From Phyto melanocephala (taxonomy: Eukaryota; Arthropoda; Insecta; Diptera; Rhinophoridae): a stretch of DNA of 64,000 nucleotides. The DNA lies in assembly GCA_941918925.1 (NCBI GenBank), contig OW799234.1, forward strand, positions 118,395,128-118,459,127, in the 5' to 3' direction. The notes beneath the pieces were generated by a model. The model was given only the letters and a program-made list of their open reading frames with translations. It did no database searches and was not told where the DNA came from. This document shows positions 12,869-24,642 of this stretch, piece by piece (positions within the stretch are counted from its first letter, which is position 1; each line of letters opens with the position of its first letter). Made by a program: the position numbers and the translations under genes.

Positions 12869-13852
12869 GCAATATATGAGAGCTTCTTAGATTCATCTCA
12901 ACCAAAAATCATGTAGATAAAAGGACATAAGTACTAACCTTGCTTAATCGACTCCCCTAGTCACAACCTTTAAAAATTGCAAACCAAATGAAAAACCTAC
13001 ATATGTATGCCCTTGGCACCACAGGTGAAATGTTGAAAAATAAATGTTTTTTTTATCAGATAAGAATATTATTACTACCTTTTAATATTATAAATTACTG
13101 GACAGTTATTAAGCAAAAGACTTCTTACATTACCTAATGTATGTCCAAATAACTCAAACCGTTAACAGTGAGAAGAACGTTTTAATATCTTAAAGAAAGA
13201 AAAAAAAACATTTTTTAAACTGAGACACATAAAAATGGTTATATTATGTCTGAGAAAAAAATTGGATATAGATGTAAGCACGATTTTGTGCATGTGTAAC
13301 TTTTGAATTAACAAGTGCATTTTCCCAGCAAAGACTTTTCTTACAATATGTGTGTGACGTTAGTGGAAATTCGCTTAATCTATTACCTATAATTTGACTA
13401 AAACGAAGAAACAATTCCGCTTGTTATTAACAATAAAATAAATACATATTTATATTTAAGTGGTTCTGGTTTTAAATAAAGTTCCACAGATATGTTAAAT
13501 ACACAATAACAATTAAACTATTACAAATCTTAAAAGCGAAGTCTATGTTTTAATAATGTATTTAAAAAAAAAATCAAGTTTGCAAAATACTTTAAAATGA
13601 TGTATGAATATTAACACTAAATTTTCATTTTTATTTGACAAATTGGACAAAAATTACAGAAAAATTTTTTTAGCTTTATATAATATTCTATTCTATTATA
13701 TACATACATATATCACAATACTAAGAAAAACATACTAATTTGTATGGAGAGCTCCAAATCCAAAGCATTTTTTTTAGCACAAAAGGCGTAAATGAAAGGA
13801 TTTTTACCCTATAAACGCGCGCCATATTAAGGGAAGAACGGATGCACTTGTA
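12869..13852. other. AT-rich DNA, no gene seen
   Basis: No gene or clear repeat between the piggyBac element and the mariner derivative. Confidence 0.55.
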
Positions 13853-14397
13853 ATGAGTGGTTAAACTTTAAGGGCCGATGTTGATTTTGAATACTTAAAA
13901 TACAAATTTCTTTAGGAAAGTATTGTCATGTCCTTTTATTATTATATTGGTATGGTTCAATTATGAATGGAACAAAATATCGGCCAAATGGCCGCCGTGA
14001 CGTCGGCGGCACTCCTCCAACCGATGGTCCAAATTTTCAATGACAATGTTGATGCTCAATTCTTGGGCACGATAATGAGTCGAGGTTGGCTGCTCTTTTG
14101 CCACACTATCGCGAAAAACAGCAATGTTTTCTGTGCAACGAACTAACAAGGCATTCACAGATGTTTTCACATTTTATTCAGACTTTTTTTGCTGAAATTT
14201 AAATATTTTTCACAATTCTCCCGATTGTGAACGAATTTGAACGATTATTTTAATTAATTATTATTTTAATAATAAGCCTGAACAATTTTAACGCATTGCT
14301 CAATTGTTTATCTTTCCATGGTCCAAATGCAGAAAAAAAATTTGACGTTAAGATGTGGTTCCCATTCAACATCGGCCTTTAAAATGTAACCTCCCTT
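13853..14397 (-). mobile_element. mariner-family deletion derivative (copy 1)
   Basis: TA flanks both ends (13851-13852 and 14398-14399). The inverted termini start ATGAGTGGTTAAACTTTAAG and end CATCGGCCTTTAAAATG-TAACCTCCCTT. On the minus strand a 69-residue frame (14170-13961) fuses a transposase N-terminal piece (ENIAVFRDSVAKEQPTSTHY) to the family's C-terminus (RRRHGGHLADILFHS), so about two thirds of the gene, including the catalytic centre, is deleted. Copies at 45.18 and 55.08 kb appear to share the junction, indicating amplification of one derivative. Confidence 0.8.
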
Positions 14398-14606
14398 TAT
14401 TTCAGATACTTTTAAATTTTTTATTCACTTATATGCATATACTACCGCATCAAAGGAAATCTTTTATCGCAGTGCATATGTACGTGATTCAATTCTAAAA
14501 TTTAATATTAGTACTTTAAAAAAATTGTAAATTGGTTTTAAAAAACTGAACTTTATTTTTATATTTCCCATTTGTAATAAAAACAATGAAACAATGGTAT
14601 TCAAAT

Positions 14607-15616
14607 CATAGCTGTTAAGTAATGATTACTAATCATAATAATTAGTGATTAGATTATTTTTTTTTTTTGAAAGGTGAAGTAATGATTATATTATGATTAT
14701 TTTCAGATTCGCACGATTACTAATTGATTACGATTACAGATAATCAAAAAATAATCAAGATTAATAAAAATTACAAAAAAATAATCAAAAATAATAAAAA
14801 GTAATCAAAAAATTATTCGACTACTTTCGAAGATTACTTTTGATTGTTTTTGATTATTTTTTTTTATTTTGCGAAATTATGGCAATACTGTTTAATGCTA
14901 GTTGTTTGTTTTGTTGTGGTACACTGGTAAAATATTAATTGTGTTGAGATGAAGCTGTGTTTATGTATAATTTTTTTTAACTTGTATTAAAAAATCTTTT
15001 GTATAGGTATATAATATATATCTTGTATAGTTATAGGTATATAATATATCTTTTGTATAGGTATATAATATATATTGGTTAATTACAACATAATCAATAA
15101 AAAAAAATTTTTTTGAAGTTGTAACTTACGACATTTTCGATTTTAGGTGACTATTTGTATATATATGTATATTCTTTACCGTTATTGAAAACTTAATAGA
15201 TTCTATGATAATATGTATGTCATACTTTTTTTTGCTGAATTCCTTTTTTGCATATTTACATACAGTTTGAAGAACTTTTCAAATATTTCTTTAAGTGTAT
15301 ATTTGTGTATAAATTGTAGTGAGCTTTGAAAATTTTTAAAAACAAATTGTTTAAATAAAATGATGCGCATTCTGCATTTTAAAAAAATAATCGAATATAA
15401 TCAAAAATGATCCTTGAGAGTAGTCAATTATTTTCTTTTGACTATTTTTGATTAATTTCTCGTAATCCTAACTAATCTTAATTATTTTTGGATTATTTGT
15501 AAATATAATTTATTAATAATCAGGAATTGTTAAAAAGAGAATTATGTAATGAATTCCATTCTTTTTAAAATTTAATCTAATTTATTACTAATCGCAATCC
15601 AAATTTAACAGCTCTG
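14607..15616. mobile_element. hAT-type MITE with 8-bp target duplication
   Basis: A perfect direct repeat ATTCAAAT flanks the element (14599-14606 and 15617-15624). The ends are inverted: CATAGCTGTTAAGTAATGA at left and, in reverse complement, CAGAGCTGTTAAATTTGGAT at right. An 8-bp duplication and CAGAG-like termini fit the hAT superfamily. The two terminal regions are dense in AATCAAAAATAATC-like words, while the centre is AT-rich with a short tandem of TATAATATAT plus CTTTTGTATAG units near 15001-15080. There is no coding capacity, so it must depend on a transposase supplied elsewhere. Confidence 0.8.
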
Positions 15617-16737
15617 ATTCAAATAATATCAAACAACAAGTTAATTTTTAACAAGCGTATTACAAAATTAAACATTTTAAAAATTAATATGCCACAATAA
15701 CTCACTAAAAGACCTAAGTGTCGTATTGTCATAGTGATATAATTGTACAAAAATTTGTAAACTAATAAAACCTGTTCTTGTTAGGTTTGGATCACTTTTG
15801 CTTTTTTCTGTAAAACCAGCAACAGCAAGCATTTATATCACAGCTCAGGTAGCATTTTAGAAAATATATTTTCATGTTAAAAACAGAACAGATTCAAATT
15901 GTCTATGTTACATTAGATTCGCAAAGTCTTTATACCTAACAACAAGGTTAATGTAAATAATTAAATAAACCGTTTTATAATAAAAAATATAATATTGTGA
16001 CAAAACGTTGCTTAGTATACCTCTGCAATTCACAAGTTGACTTAGAGAGTGTTTCAAAGTATCATCCTCTTCTTTGCATGCTTCACAAATAATCTCATCC
16101 AACAGTTTCATAGCATCTAGAAAATTTCTCAGCTCCTTGTGAAATTTTTTTACACCAGGAGCTAAGTGTTGGCCTACTCAGACTTAGAATCTTCTTCGAT
16201 TACTCAAGATTTTATACATAGTATGTTTTTACTTTACAGACAGTAGTACTTTGCCACTATTTTCTATCGCTCAACCTTTTAGTTCTTTCTCAACCTCTGC
16301 ATGGTTTTTGAATTTTCCAATTCTAATTAAGCTGTGATAGCTTTGCATCCATATTATCTTTTAATATTTCCAATTTGCACGCGAGTTTATCTCACTCTAT
16401 ATAGTTCTATATAAAGATCGGCTTTGATACTATGGTGATGTAGCTTACACTTTCATATTTAATTAAAATTTTCTTACAAGTTGCATCTATGATATTTACC
16501 ATCCCATTCCATACCATTATTCCTTGGTAGCTGCTTTCATAGTAGCATCACTGTTTTTTTTTTTTTTTTTGTTTTTAAGAGGTTATATATTATACTTCTT
16601 TTATAAACTTCCTCTTCTTCTATACACTACTATCGCCAGATTCAAACGTGGTACATTTGTGTAAAGCCAATGTAGCTTATACTCCTTTTGACCCTTTTAT
16701 CTTTCAACAAAAAGCCAAAATTTTATAAGTTTTATTC
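15617..16737. other. No gene seen
   Basis: After the target duplication I see no recognisable gene or repeat. Base composition is slightly less extreme around 16050-16700, but frames are short and lack domains. A T run lies at about 16555-16571. Confidence 0.5.
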
Positions 16738-17021
16738 AAAACTAGCATGTGCCCACGACTTCGTCTGCGTAGTTATCGGGATAAAAGGTAGACTTAGTAT
16801 TAACAACAAAAATAAAAATATTTACAACACAAACAACCCGTTAAGGATGTATTATGATGAGTTTCCCAACGATAAAAGGTAGCCTATGTGTTAATCTATG
16901 TTTTTATCTATCTTTTTGCCGAATTTCATTTAGTTCCGTTCAGTCGTTTTTGCGTGATTGAGTAACAAATATCCAAACATCCAAACACACAAACATTCAC
17001 ATTTATTATATTAGTAGGATA
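16738..17021 (+). repeat. Interspersed repeat resembling an RTE/SINE 3' tail
   Basis: The stretch runs from a GTGCCCACGACTTCGTCTGC block through GCGTAGTTATCGGGATAAAA, TTCCGTTCAGTCGTTTTTGC and GTGATTGAGTAACAAATATC to TTATTATATTAGTAGGAT. Widespread insect repeats end this way, and I recall this tail with RTE-type non-LTR elements and SINEs that share it. GATAAAAGGTAG occurs twice (about 16781 and 16870), suggesting an insertion or local duplication. A truncated second copy lies at 23.16 kb. Confidence 0.65.
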
Positions 17022-17698
17022 CTTGCAATGTGTTGTCTCCAATATAATCTCGTATCAAGTGTTCGTCCTAGTTATTTAACATTTTTATTAATCTGTAGTG
17101 TCTTATCTTGAAAGACAAAAGCCCTTGCTATACGCAAAAACTTGCGAAGCTTTTCTTTCCCGGCGTATAAAAAAGACACTCTCCTTCCTTCATGCCTTTG
17201 GAGTATACGCATATTTTATGCAAGTAAAAATATTCGCCAGCCTGCTGTTAAAATATTTGCTGGGATTAAGATTCGTGCTATAAATTATTGATGGATTATT
17301 TAGTGACTGTATATTTTTGGTACTTAATTTCTTCTTTAGCTGTCTTTTTTTTATTTTTTATTTATACATGTGTTTTGTTTTTACTTTTACTCTTGTTTCA
17401 CTTAATTTTATGTCTTGTAATTTTATGTCCATATAGATACGTGACTGTTGAAAAGTCTAGCTTAAATAAGATTGATGAAGAATGTTGTTTGTTGTTGTTG
17501 TTATCTTACTTTTACTCTTTCAACCATATACAAGAGTACTCGTAGTTATTTATTTACTTGATACAAGTATACTTGCTTTATAAAATATACATTCGAATAA
17601 TTGTCCTTGTTCATCAGAGATATGCCTGAATGGGATGTAAGTAAAAATTTTGTGTAAAAGACCACATGATTTCTGCGGAGAACGTTAAATAATTACTA
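17022..17698. other. No supportable gene
   Basis: Two adjacent frames here (17098-17283 and 17288-17545) encode hydrophobic Leu/Phe-rich peptides with no family resemblance; T-rich DNA gives such frames by chance. Confidence 0.5.
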
Positions 17699-17859
17699 AC
17701 TGCCTGTTCAACGATGTCGAAAGAAAACACAAGCGAACTTTCATTCGTACAAATATATTGAAAACAACAACAAAAACTAAAAATTTGTTTTTGCTTTCAA
17801 CGTATTTGTACGAATGAAAGTTCGCTGGTGTTTTCTTTCGACATCGTTGAACAGGCAGT
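17699..17859. repeat. 160-bp near-perfect hairpin (palindromic MITE or hpRNA)
   Basis: The left arm (about 17699-17773) and right arm (about 17784-17859) are nearly exact reverse complements: TGCCTGTTCAACGATGTCGA at left is mirrored by TCGACATCGTTGAACAGGCA at right, and CGAACTTTCATTCGTACAAA by TTTGTACGAATGAAAGTTCG. The loop is only about 10 nt. TAATTA is present on both sides. It could be a small foldback MITE, or a transcript from it could form long double-stranded RNA. No coding capacity. Confidence 0.85.
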
Positions 17860-20748
17860 AATTATATATAATTATTATATAATCAATTATTTTGCACAAT
17901 TCAATATAGCAAGTGTTGTTTGTTGCTCTGATGCTCAAGATTGATATATTTTTTACATTCGAACTATGCGCTGTAAGTCAGCTCATGCACATCTCTGGTA
18001 TGCGTGTAAGTGTGTATATATGGATAAATAAATGATGATTATGTACAAATTTCTTTAAAAGAAGGTACTGTGTACTGTTTGTGTTTTTAATGTAGGTTTA
18101 GTTCTGAGAGAACATAATGATTCCGTACACGTGATATAATTTGATATTAATTGTTGGTAAAAAAAAAGCAGTAAAAAATTTTATGTAATACTGAGTAAAG
18201 GCGACTTTTGTAAGAACTTGACGATTCTCAACATGAATCTTATTATATTTTTAAATATTTTCATTTTTTTTTTCCTCTACTGACCAGTTCTTTTTTTATG
18301 TACTAAATATCATCAGAAGTTTTATATAGAAAATATAGAGTCATATTGTTTTTCAGTATTTTTCAAAATGTATTTTGAGATATACCGATTTTAATTATCT
18401 GTATGTCCTAAATAGATAAAAAAAAACGATATTTGTTCATGTTAAAGCATGTGTTTCAAAAACATACATAGATCCTACCTAAGGCGTGAGCAAAAAAAAA
18501 AACAATTTTTTTATATTAAATTGACTAAAACCTTTTGCCGCATTAACTGCAGAAAAAAACTGCAAATCGAAAGCAATACAATAAACTTACTGTGCAATTT
18601 TGTTTTTTTTTTGCTATCAACTTGATTGACGCAGAAGGTGCTAAGAGTCTGCCAGTACATAAGTTACATCATCCATCATTCAAAGGGTGTAGTTTCTATG
18701 AAAATTAATCTGAATTTTTGCGCTTGTTCTTTCGCTTATATGTTCTTTACCGTATTGCAATCTAGAATTTTCTGACATTAAGATGACTTCAACTTTGTAT
18801 TAAGTTTTTCTGATAAAAGCGTTCGGTAATTTTCAGAAGACTTGTTTGAATTATTTGTTCTTACGTCTAATACCTCTTCATCTCCTTGATTCAAGTTTTC
18901 TTCTAATGCTCAAGTCATCCTTGTAGTGCTTAATAGCTCTTGAAGCAGTCTGATGATGACAGCTCAGATTGTTTGATATTTTTCAAAGTCCATATTGGAG
19001 TTTTTTTTAAGTTTAATTATTTTTTAAATTTTTTTCCCTCTAAATTTCGACCAAAACAACATGCGGAAGTGACCAATTGGGAATAATACATGACATATTT
19101 TTAAGAAACTAAAGTGCTTAAAAAAATAATTCGCTAAAGTATACAAGTTTTTTCGGATTGATTTTTATTTTGTAAAATAAAAGATAATGACATACCATGG
19201 CAGGAATAAATATATATTAAATCTGATACTGTCTAGAATATACTAGTAAATGTTTATGATTGTTTTTCAGAAAGTCCTTAAATTTTTTTTTACAATTTTT
19301 TATAGCTTTAATATAATTTTTGGCATATTAGTTTTTTGTGTACAAAAAAAAATTGTTTAAAAATTTCTTAACATTTGTACTTATGCAACTAAGGGAAATT
19401 TTTATCTGTTGTTTTAGTGAATCAATTAATCAAGAGTAGAAAAGAATTTAAGTCATTATCAAAGAAATTACTAGGAACTCATAAATTTTTAGTTGATTTT
19501 GTAATGGCATTTACAAATAGTGCCAAGTTATTTTTAATAATTTTCCAGCATCTATCAAATTTTATTTAATATTTTCTTACAATAAAAAATTCGCGGTTTC
19601 AGTTGTATTAAAACATTCTGAATAATACCAAAATTTCAAAATTATAGAAAACAAAATTTTTGTTGGTGTGCCAATACAAGCAAACATATGTAAATACAAA
19701 TATAAAATGCATGTAACTTTAAGTTTTATGTGTGTTACCGCGATTTATAAACTTATGAATATGCATATATGAATATTTTTTTAAAATTTTTATTAATATG
19801 GTGTTACTTCAATATTAGGTAAAGATTTTCTGTGCTCACTAGTATATATTTTTATTGCATGATTTTCTGTATAAGCATACACATCGTTTACTGACACATT
19901 TTAAAATTCCTCGGTAGCTAAATGTTTATCTGGGCTTTATTTACCAGCTTTTATCACTAAAACAAAGCACTGATTTTTCATTTTGTTGTTTATTTTTTTA
20001 ATATTGGCAATTTTTTTTGTTAACAAGTGAACAGAAAAAACCTAAACCAAATATTTATAATATGTTAAAGAAACAAATTTGATCAGAGTTAGACAAACAT
20101 ACTCAGGTGTTTTTCAAAGTTTAAACATAAAACTTTTCTTTGTTTGTTTTTTCCCATAAAATAGAGAAAAAATTGAAAAGTTTATTCTTATTTTTTTCTC
20201 ATGTTTTTTTTTTAATCTTCAATATTTCAAACTGAAAACTGAATGGATGTTTATTTGTCTAGTATGTAAGTATAAAAGTATAAGGAATTGAAAAAAAAAA
20301 TTACAATAACAAATTTCCTAGATAAATTTCTGATAAATGAAAGAAACAAAAATTGGTATGATTGAAGATACATGATTTTTCGTTTTCCTAACTTTTAACG
20401 ATTGTTACAATTTTTTTGTTTTCTATTCAAAAAATATAATTTAAAAAAATTTTTTTTTAAAAAAGTTTTGCCTTTAATAACCTTATGTCATGTACATATA
20501 TTTATATATTAATTTGTATTAACAAAAGCCTGGATGCATAAAAGCGATTTTTAAAGAATTTCGAATTTTGATTCATAATATTTGAACAAGTTTTTAACGA
20601 TGCAATTAATTTTAAAGAATATAATTATTCACTTAATTGATTTAAATTCAAAATTAAATTTTCTAAATTTATTACATGAACTTTTAAAATATATAATGAT
20701 CAATTGAGTTCTAATATTCATTTGTATACAAATATATGTATATACATA
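17860..20748. other. AT-rich DNA, no gene seen
   Basis: No gene, RNA or clear repeat. Long A and T runs recur throughout (for example about 18163-18170, 18492-18503, 18605-18615 and 20452-20458). Confidence 0.55.
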
Positions 20749-20887
20749 AAGGTTGGTTAATTCTTAAGGGCCTATATTAAATGCACACCTACCTCAACGT
20801 CAAGTTTTTTTTTTCTGAATTCAATTTGACATTTCCCTCAGACTAACTCAATTTGAACCATGGAAAGATACAAAATCGTGCAACGCA

Positions 20888-22524
20888 TTAACCCTTACGT
20901 CTACAACCACCTACCTGGATAAGTTTTTCATATTCCGTTCAATATATTTTCGCTATTTGATGAGGTATCGACTTGAAAATTTTAATATGTGCCTCAAATA
21001 TGGTTTTTCAACATCTAATAAAATAATTAAAAAAAAATATTATTTTGGAAAAAATTTACAAGAAGTTTTTGAGATTTACCCCTTAACTATACATCCGACT
21101 TACCCGGGTAAGCAAAGAACAATTCAAAAACTTTTTTGATTCAAAGTCCAAAAAAATGTACATAAATATTTTAATGTTTAATTTAAACCAATTCAAGCTT
21201 TATTTTACCATTTTAATATTAATAAAAAATTACACATAAAAACAAAAATATTTTAAAATCACAAGTTTGTGTGTATGTACATTGTATATACATTTATACG
21301 TATAAATAATTATATAGTTTTTTTTGTATCAATTTGTTTTTCTACATAGATGACAAAAAGTAACATCCTCCGAATGATGAACACAAACTGGTTTTTTACA
21401 TTCCTTGCAGGATTTTCTTGTTGATCTCCTCTTCTCACACATTTAGCAATTTCGTTTGTGCTTTTTTCTGCCAGAAGCGTCGCGTTCTTCTTGAAAACGT
21501 TCTGGTTCAGTAACATTATAAGACTCTACTGTTTGGCCCAACTTGCATTCTATTCCACTGCGAAATAAAAACTGTCTCATAACTTGATGATTTTCTGAGC
21601 GGCTCTGAATTGCGCTCATAGCTAATTGTGTACTTAAATTTTGAAGATACAGTCTTCTTCGGCTCGTTGAGGATTTAAGACTGGGATTATTCTCCATATA
21701 GATGACAAAAGCTGAAAATACAGCCACGTCAATAATATTATAAAAAACGCTAAGGGCCATCTATTTGTTCTCCTCTTTGTCGTATATTCGCACAGACATT
21801 TATCCATATTGTTAACTCCACCTTTGCTTTTATTATAATCCAGTATCATTACTGGCTTATTTTTTTTTACCTCCAACCTCGGTATTATATTGAGACGTAG
21901 ATAGTAGCACAACCAATTTTTTTTTGGATATATGACGACGACGTTTCGTTCACTTCCATGAAAACGGTTGTAACACAAATCTTTGACTACTCGTTCACCT
22001 TGATTTTTTTCCCTTTCTCGAGAAGGCGCCAAGCCAGTATATATCTGTCCACTCAGTGGATAAGATGTAAGAGAATCACAAACCCACCATATTTCGTAGA
22101 TTTTGAATGAATATACTGAGTAAATCCTGTGCCACCACGAAAGGGATAAAGTTGCTCATCAACAGTTATGTTGGCTCCTGCCACATAATTGTTCTGTTGG
22201 TTTCAAATCAGGATCAGAAATATGTCAGATATGGCTGCTGCTTTATCACTTTCTTTACGGTGCTCGCGTGAACTACCATTATCAAATCTGATATAACGGC
22301 TTAAAACTAATTTGATTTGCTATCAAATTGTTAGCACTGCTTTATAGTTCAAACAAGCGAGCTAAGATAAACAATGGAAATCCCCTTTTTAAAAGCATAC
22401 AGAAATACGGATACAAAAAATAGTGTTTTCATCTGAACATATTCCCTTGCAAAGTGTACGACTTACCCGGGTATGATGGTTGTATGTTTAACGAAAATTT
22501 TTTGGTTGTAGACACAAAGGTTAA
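20888..22524 (-). mobile_element. Second piggyBac-superfamily element, nested in mariner
   Basis: TTAA lies at 20888-20891 and 22521-22524. The inverted termini are CCCTTACGTCTACAACCA (20892-20909) and TGGTTGTAGACACAAAGG (22503-22520), matching at 15 of 18 positions. An ACTTACCCGGGTA motif recurs near both ends (about 21098 and 22463). The terminal repeat and the protein differ from the 10.8-kb element, so this is an independent family. The host mariner gives direct evidence of insertion at TTAA. Confidence 0.92.
21329..22370 (-). pseudogene. piggyBac transposase pseudogene, second family
   Basis: Several minus-strand frames read in order. RYIRFDNGSSREHRKESDKA is the N-terminal region. ANITVDEQLYPFRGGTGFTQ holds the first catalytic Asp. 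APSREREKNQGERVVKDLC, then KKNKPVMILDYNKSKGGVNN, TKRRTNRWPLAFF and YNIIDVAVFSAFVIYMENNP follow. A Cys-rich C-terminus (CKECKKPVCVHH...CHLC) ends with TGA at 21329. Frameshifts separate the pieces, for example between 21760 and 21634. The segment between DLCYNRFHG and SERNVVV has been lost with the second catalytic Asp, and the normally invariant Asp of the GGVD motif is Asn here. The protein cannot be active. Confidence 0.85.
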
Positions 22525-22583
22525 AGCTATTCTGAGTATAAGCGTTCAAATCAAAATGCGTATCGTGCACTTCAAAGTAAATC

Positions 22584-22817
22584 ATCTTTAGTGATGAGGA
22601 ACATTTTCAACTCAGTGGATTCGTCAAAAAGCAGAACTGCCGCCTTTGGGCAAAAGATAATCCAAGAGTGATTGTCGAAAAACCAATTCACCCACAATGA
22701 GTGACCGTTTGGTGCGGTTTACTGGCTTCCGGCATCATCGGGCCAAAATGAGGCCAGACAGGCAGTTACAGTGAATGGTGTTCGCTATCCGGACATGGTT
22801 AAGAACTTTTTTATTCA
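22584..22817 (+). pseudogene. mariner-type transposase fragment
   Basis: The frame from 22584 reads IFSDEEHFQLSGFVKKQNCR, then LWAKDNPRVIVEKPIHPQ, a stop, VTVWCGLLASGIIGP, and after a frameshift AVTVNGVRYPDMVKNFF. This is the DDE core around the first catalytic Asp (SDE) in Tc1/mariner-like transposases. It then joins directly to the right terminal repeat, so the rest of the catalytic domain is deleted. Confidence 0.8.
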
Positions 22818-22851
22818 AAATCAACATCGGCCCTTAAAATTTAACCACCGA

Positions 22852-23154
22852 TATGATCACGATCATATTCATATTATAATCTCTCTAAAAATATTTTGTT
22901 TATATAAAGTTATGCTTATTTTGTTTAATCATTTATTTAGTCACGACAGTCAGGCTACCGTTTGAGTTTTAACATTTAGTTTTTACTTTGCATGAAAACT
23001 TCGATATGGTAGCCCTGTGAAAAAAGTATTCCGTTCTAGTGATAGAACAATCACATTGTCAATAATTAAAATTGCGTTGCATTAACATATTTTGTTTCTT
23101 AAAGATAAAGTTATAAATTTATATACTTTTGGAAATCTTTTTTTAAATGTATGA
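22852..23154. other. No gene seen
   Basis: AT-rich unique sequence between the mariner right end and a repeat tail. Confidence 0.5.
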
Positions 23155-23300
23155 TTAACTAACGTGCCCACCACTTAGTTTGCGTAGTTATCGGGATGAA
23201 AGGTAACTTATGTGTTAATCTAGATTAATATTTCTATTTGTACCATATCTTTACTTCCAGGTGGCAGGTTAGTTTGCATGATTAAGTAACATCGTTAAGT
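23155..23300 (+). repeat. Truncated copy of the 16.74-kb repeat
   Basis: GTGCCCACCACTTAGTTTGC, GTAGTTATCGGGATGAAAGG and TTATGTGTTAATCTA align with the 16.74-kb copy, but the conserved 3' tail ending TTAGTAGGAT is missing. Confidence 0.55.
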
Positions 23301-24394
23301 TTCTTATTAACTTGGTGCATCGTTGTTTATTTTAATGTATGAAAATTTAGATTTAAAGTGTTCCTAGCGTACTAATTGAGGCAAAATTCAGAATAAAAAT
23401 GTCTGATTAAATGTTCAATATTTTTATTAATGAAAGAAATGTCCCTAAGAATGTTTTGGATGTGACTGCTTTTGTTACATATGCACGAAACTTACGTGGA
23501 TAATTTAAAACTTGAATAAGCCAGCATAGAATTTGTTCAACATCTCAGTGCAAAAGCTAAAGTGGAAGTAAGAACCGATATAGTAATAACCGTGTATTCG
23601 ATATATTCTCTGCAAAAATCTATTGGAGCGGGTTATCTTGGTGATTTTCCGCACTTTTTTACAGTGAAATAAAGATGTGTTGCTAATGAGGTAAAAATTA
23701 AGAGAGATTATCTCGCCAAACATCAAGTATCACGTAAATTAGTAAGCTACTGAAACTAATGGAGACCTATGGTTAAGTGACTGACACTCGTGTTATTGAT
23801 GGAATTTGGCTACCCATTCACATCCCTTGATGCTACATTTTTTCAACAGAATTACTTTGTTTAGTTGTTTGGCGTCTTTCGATTCTTTGGAAAGTAAGAG
23901 CTGTACAGCCAAGTGCGTGAATAAACCGTGATATTTTTATATACTGATATTTTTTTTATATATTATTTTTATATATTGATACATGGTTGTTTTTATTTAT
24001 TGCACTTAACGTGGCATCAATAACTCAACCCAGTTATACGATGACCGTCACTGTGTGTATTGTTCAATTAAACCAAAAAACTATTAAAGTAACAAAAAGT
24101 GATCCTTTGACCGCAATCAATGCCATAATAGAACACAAAAAATAATGTAATGGCACTACCAGTCAAATCGGTCAAACAGGAGATCGTGAATATAATGCAA
24201 AATATCCTTTTTTCCCTCATTGATATGCCGCAATGAAAAGGTTGTAGTAATAAATTTTAGGTTGGTTACAATTGTGCATTTTTTTTTATAACTGAAATAT
24301 AATTTTACTTCTATACAATACTTAAAATCTATTTCAGTCCTTATAGATTATTAGAATAATTTAATGAAGTTTTATATATATATACCCGGTTACG
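23301..24394. other. No gene seen
   Basis: No recognisable coding region or repeat. Short low-complexity ATAT stretches lie near 23935-23985 and 24371-24384. Confidence 0.5.
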
Positions 24395-24540
24395 CACATC
24401 TAAAGAAACAACATGGTTGTAGTAACCATAATCGAATTGCAACATACTACGAATGAATTGTGTGATTGTGGTTACAGCATATAATGGTTGCAAGTGATCA
24501 TTATTATGTTTAATTGGATTATGATACTTTAAACCAGAAA
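24395..24540 (+). repeat. Second copy of the 2.3-3.1 kb repeat family
   Basis: Reads CATGGTTGTAGTAACCATAA, then GCAACATACTACGAATGAAT, GATTGTGGTTACAGC, ATGGTTGCAAGTGATCATTA and TTATGTTTAATTGGATTATG. It aligns over most of its length with the reverse complement of 3010-3110. GGTTGTAGTAACC is an interrupted palindrome. Confidence 0.55.
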
Positions 24541-24603
24541 TAATTCAAGAGGTAAAATATGAGATAGTTAGGTAAAAAAATCACGATGAACCGCTTTTAG
24601 AAG

Positions 24604-24642
24604 CTGTGGCGAGTATTTGGCCGATATTTTGCTTGTCACATA
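24604..24642 (+). pseudogene. mariner transposase C-terminal scrap
   Basis: GGCGAGTATTTGGCCGATAT continuing to TAA reads GEYLADILLVT-stop, the end of the GGHLADILFHT-like C-terminus seen at 13.96 kb. Nothing else of the gene is recognisable nearby. Confidence 0.35.

Larger units (their letters stand above)
20749..22851 (+). mobile_element. mariner-family element split by a piggyBac insertion (copy 2)
   Basis: TA flanks the ends (20747-20748 and 22852-22853). The termini are AAGGTTGGTTAATTCTTAAG at left and AACATCGGCCCTTAAAAT-TTAACCACCGA at right, matching the other family copies. Removing the 20888-22524 insertion rejoins GGAAAGATAC...GCAACGCATTAA with AGCTATTCTGAGTATAAGCG, as in the uninterrupted copy at 55.2 kb. 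This copy keeps a different internal portion of the gene from copies 1, 3 and 4. Confidence 0.88.

Noticed and set aside
17098..17545. Two adjacent hydrophobic reading frames that could look like a membrane protein gene
   Set aside because: Leu/Phe-rich frames are expected in T-rich DNA; there is no family pattern, splice context or codon signal.
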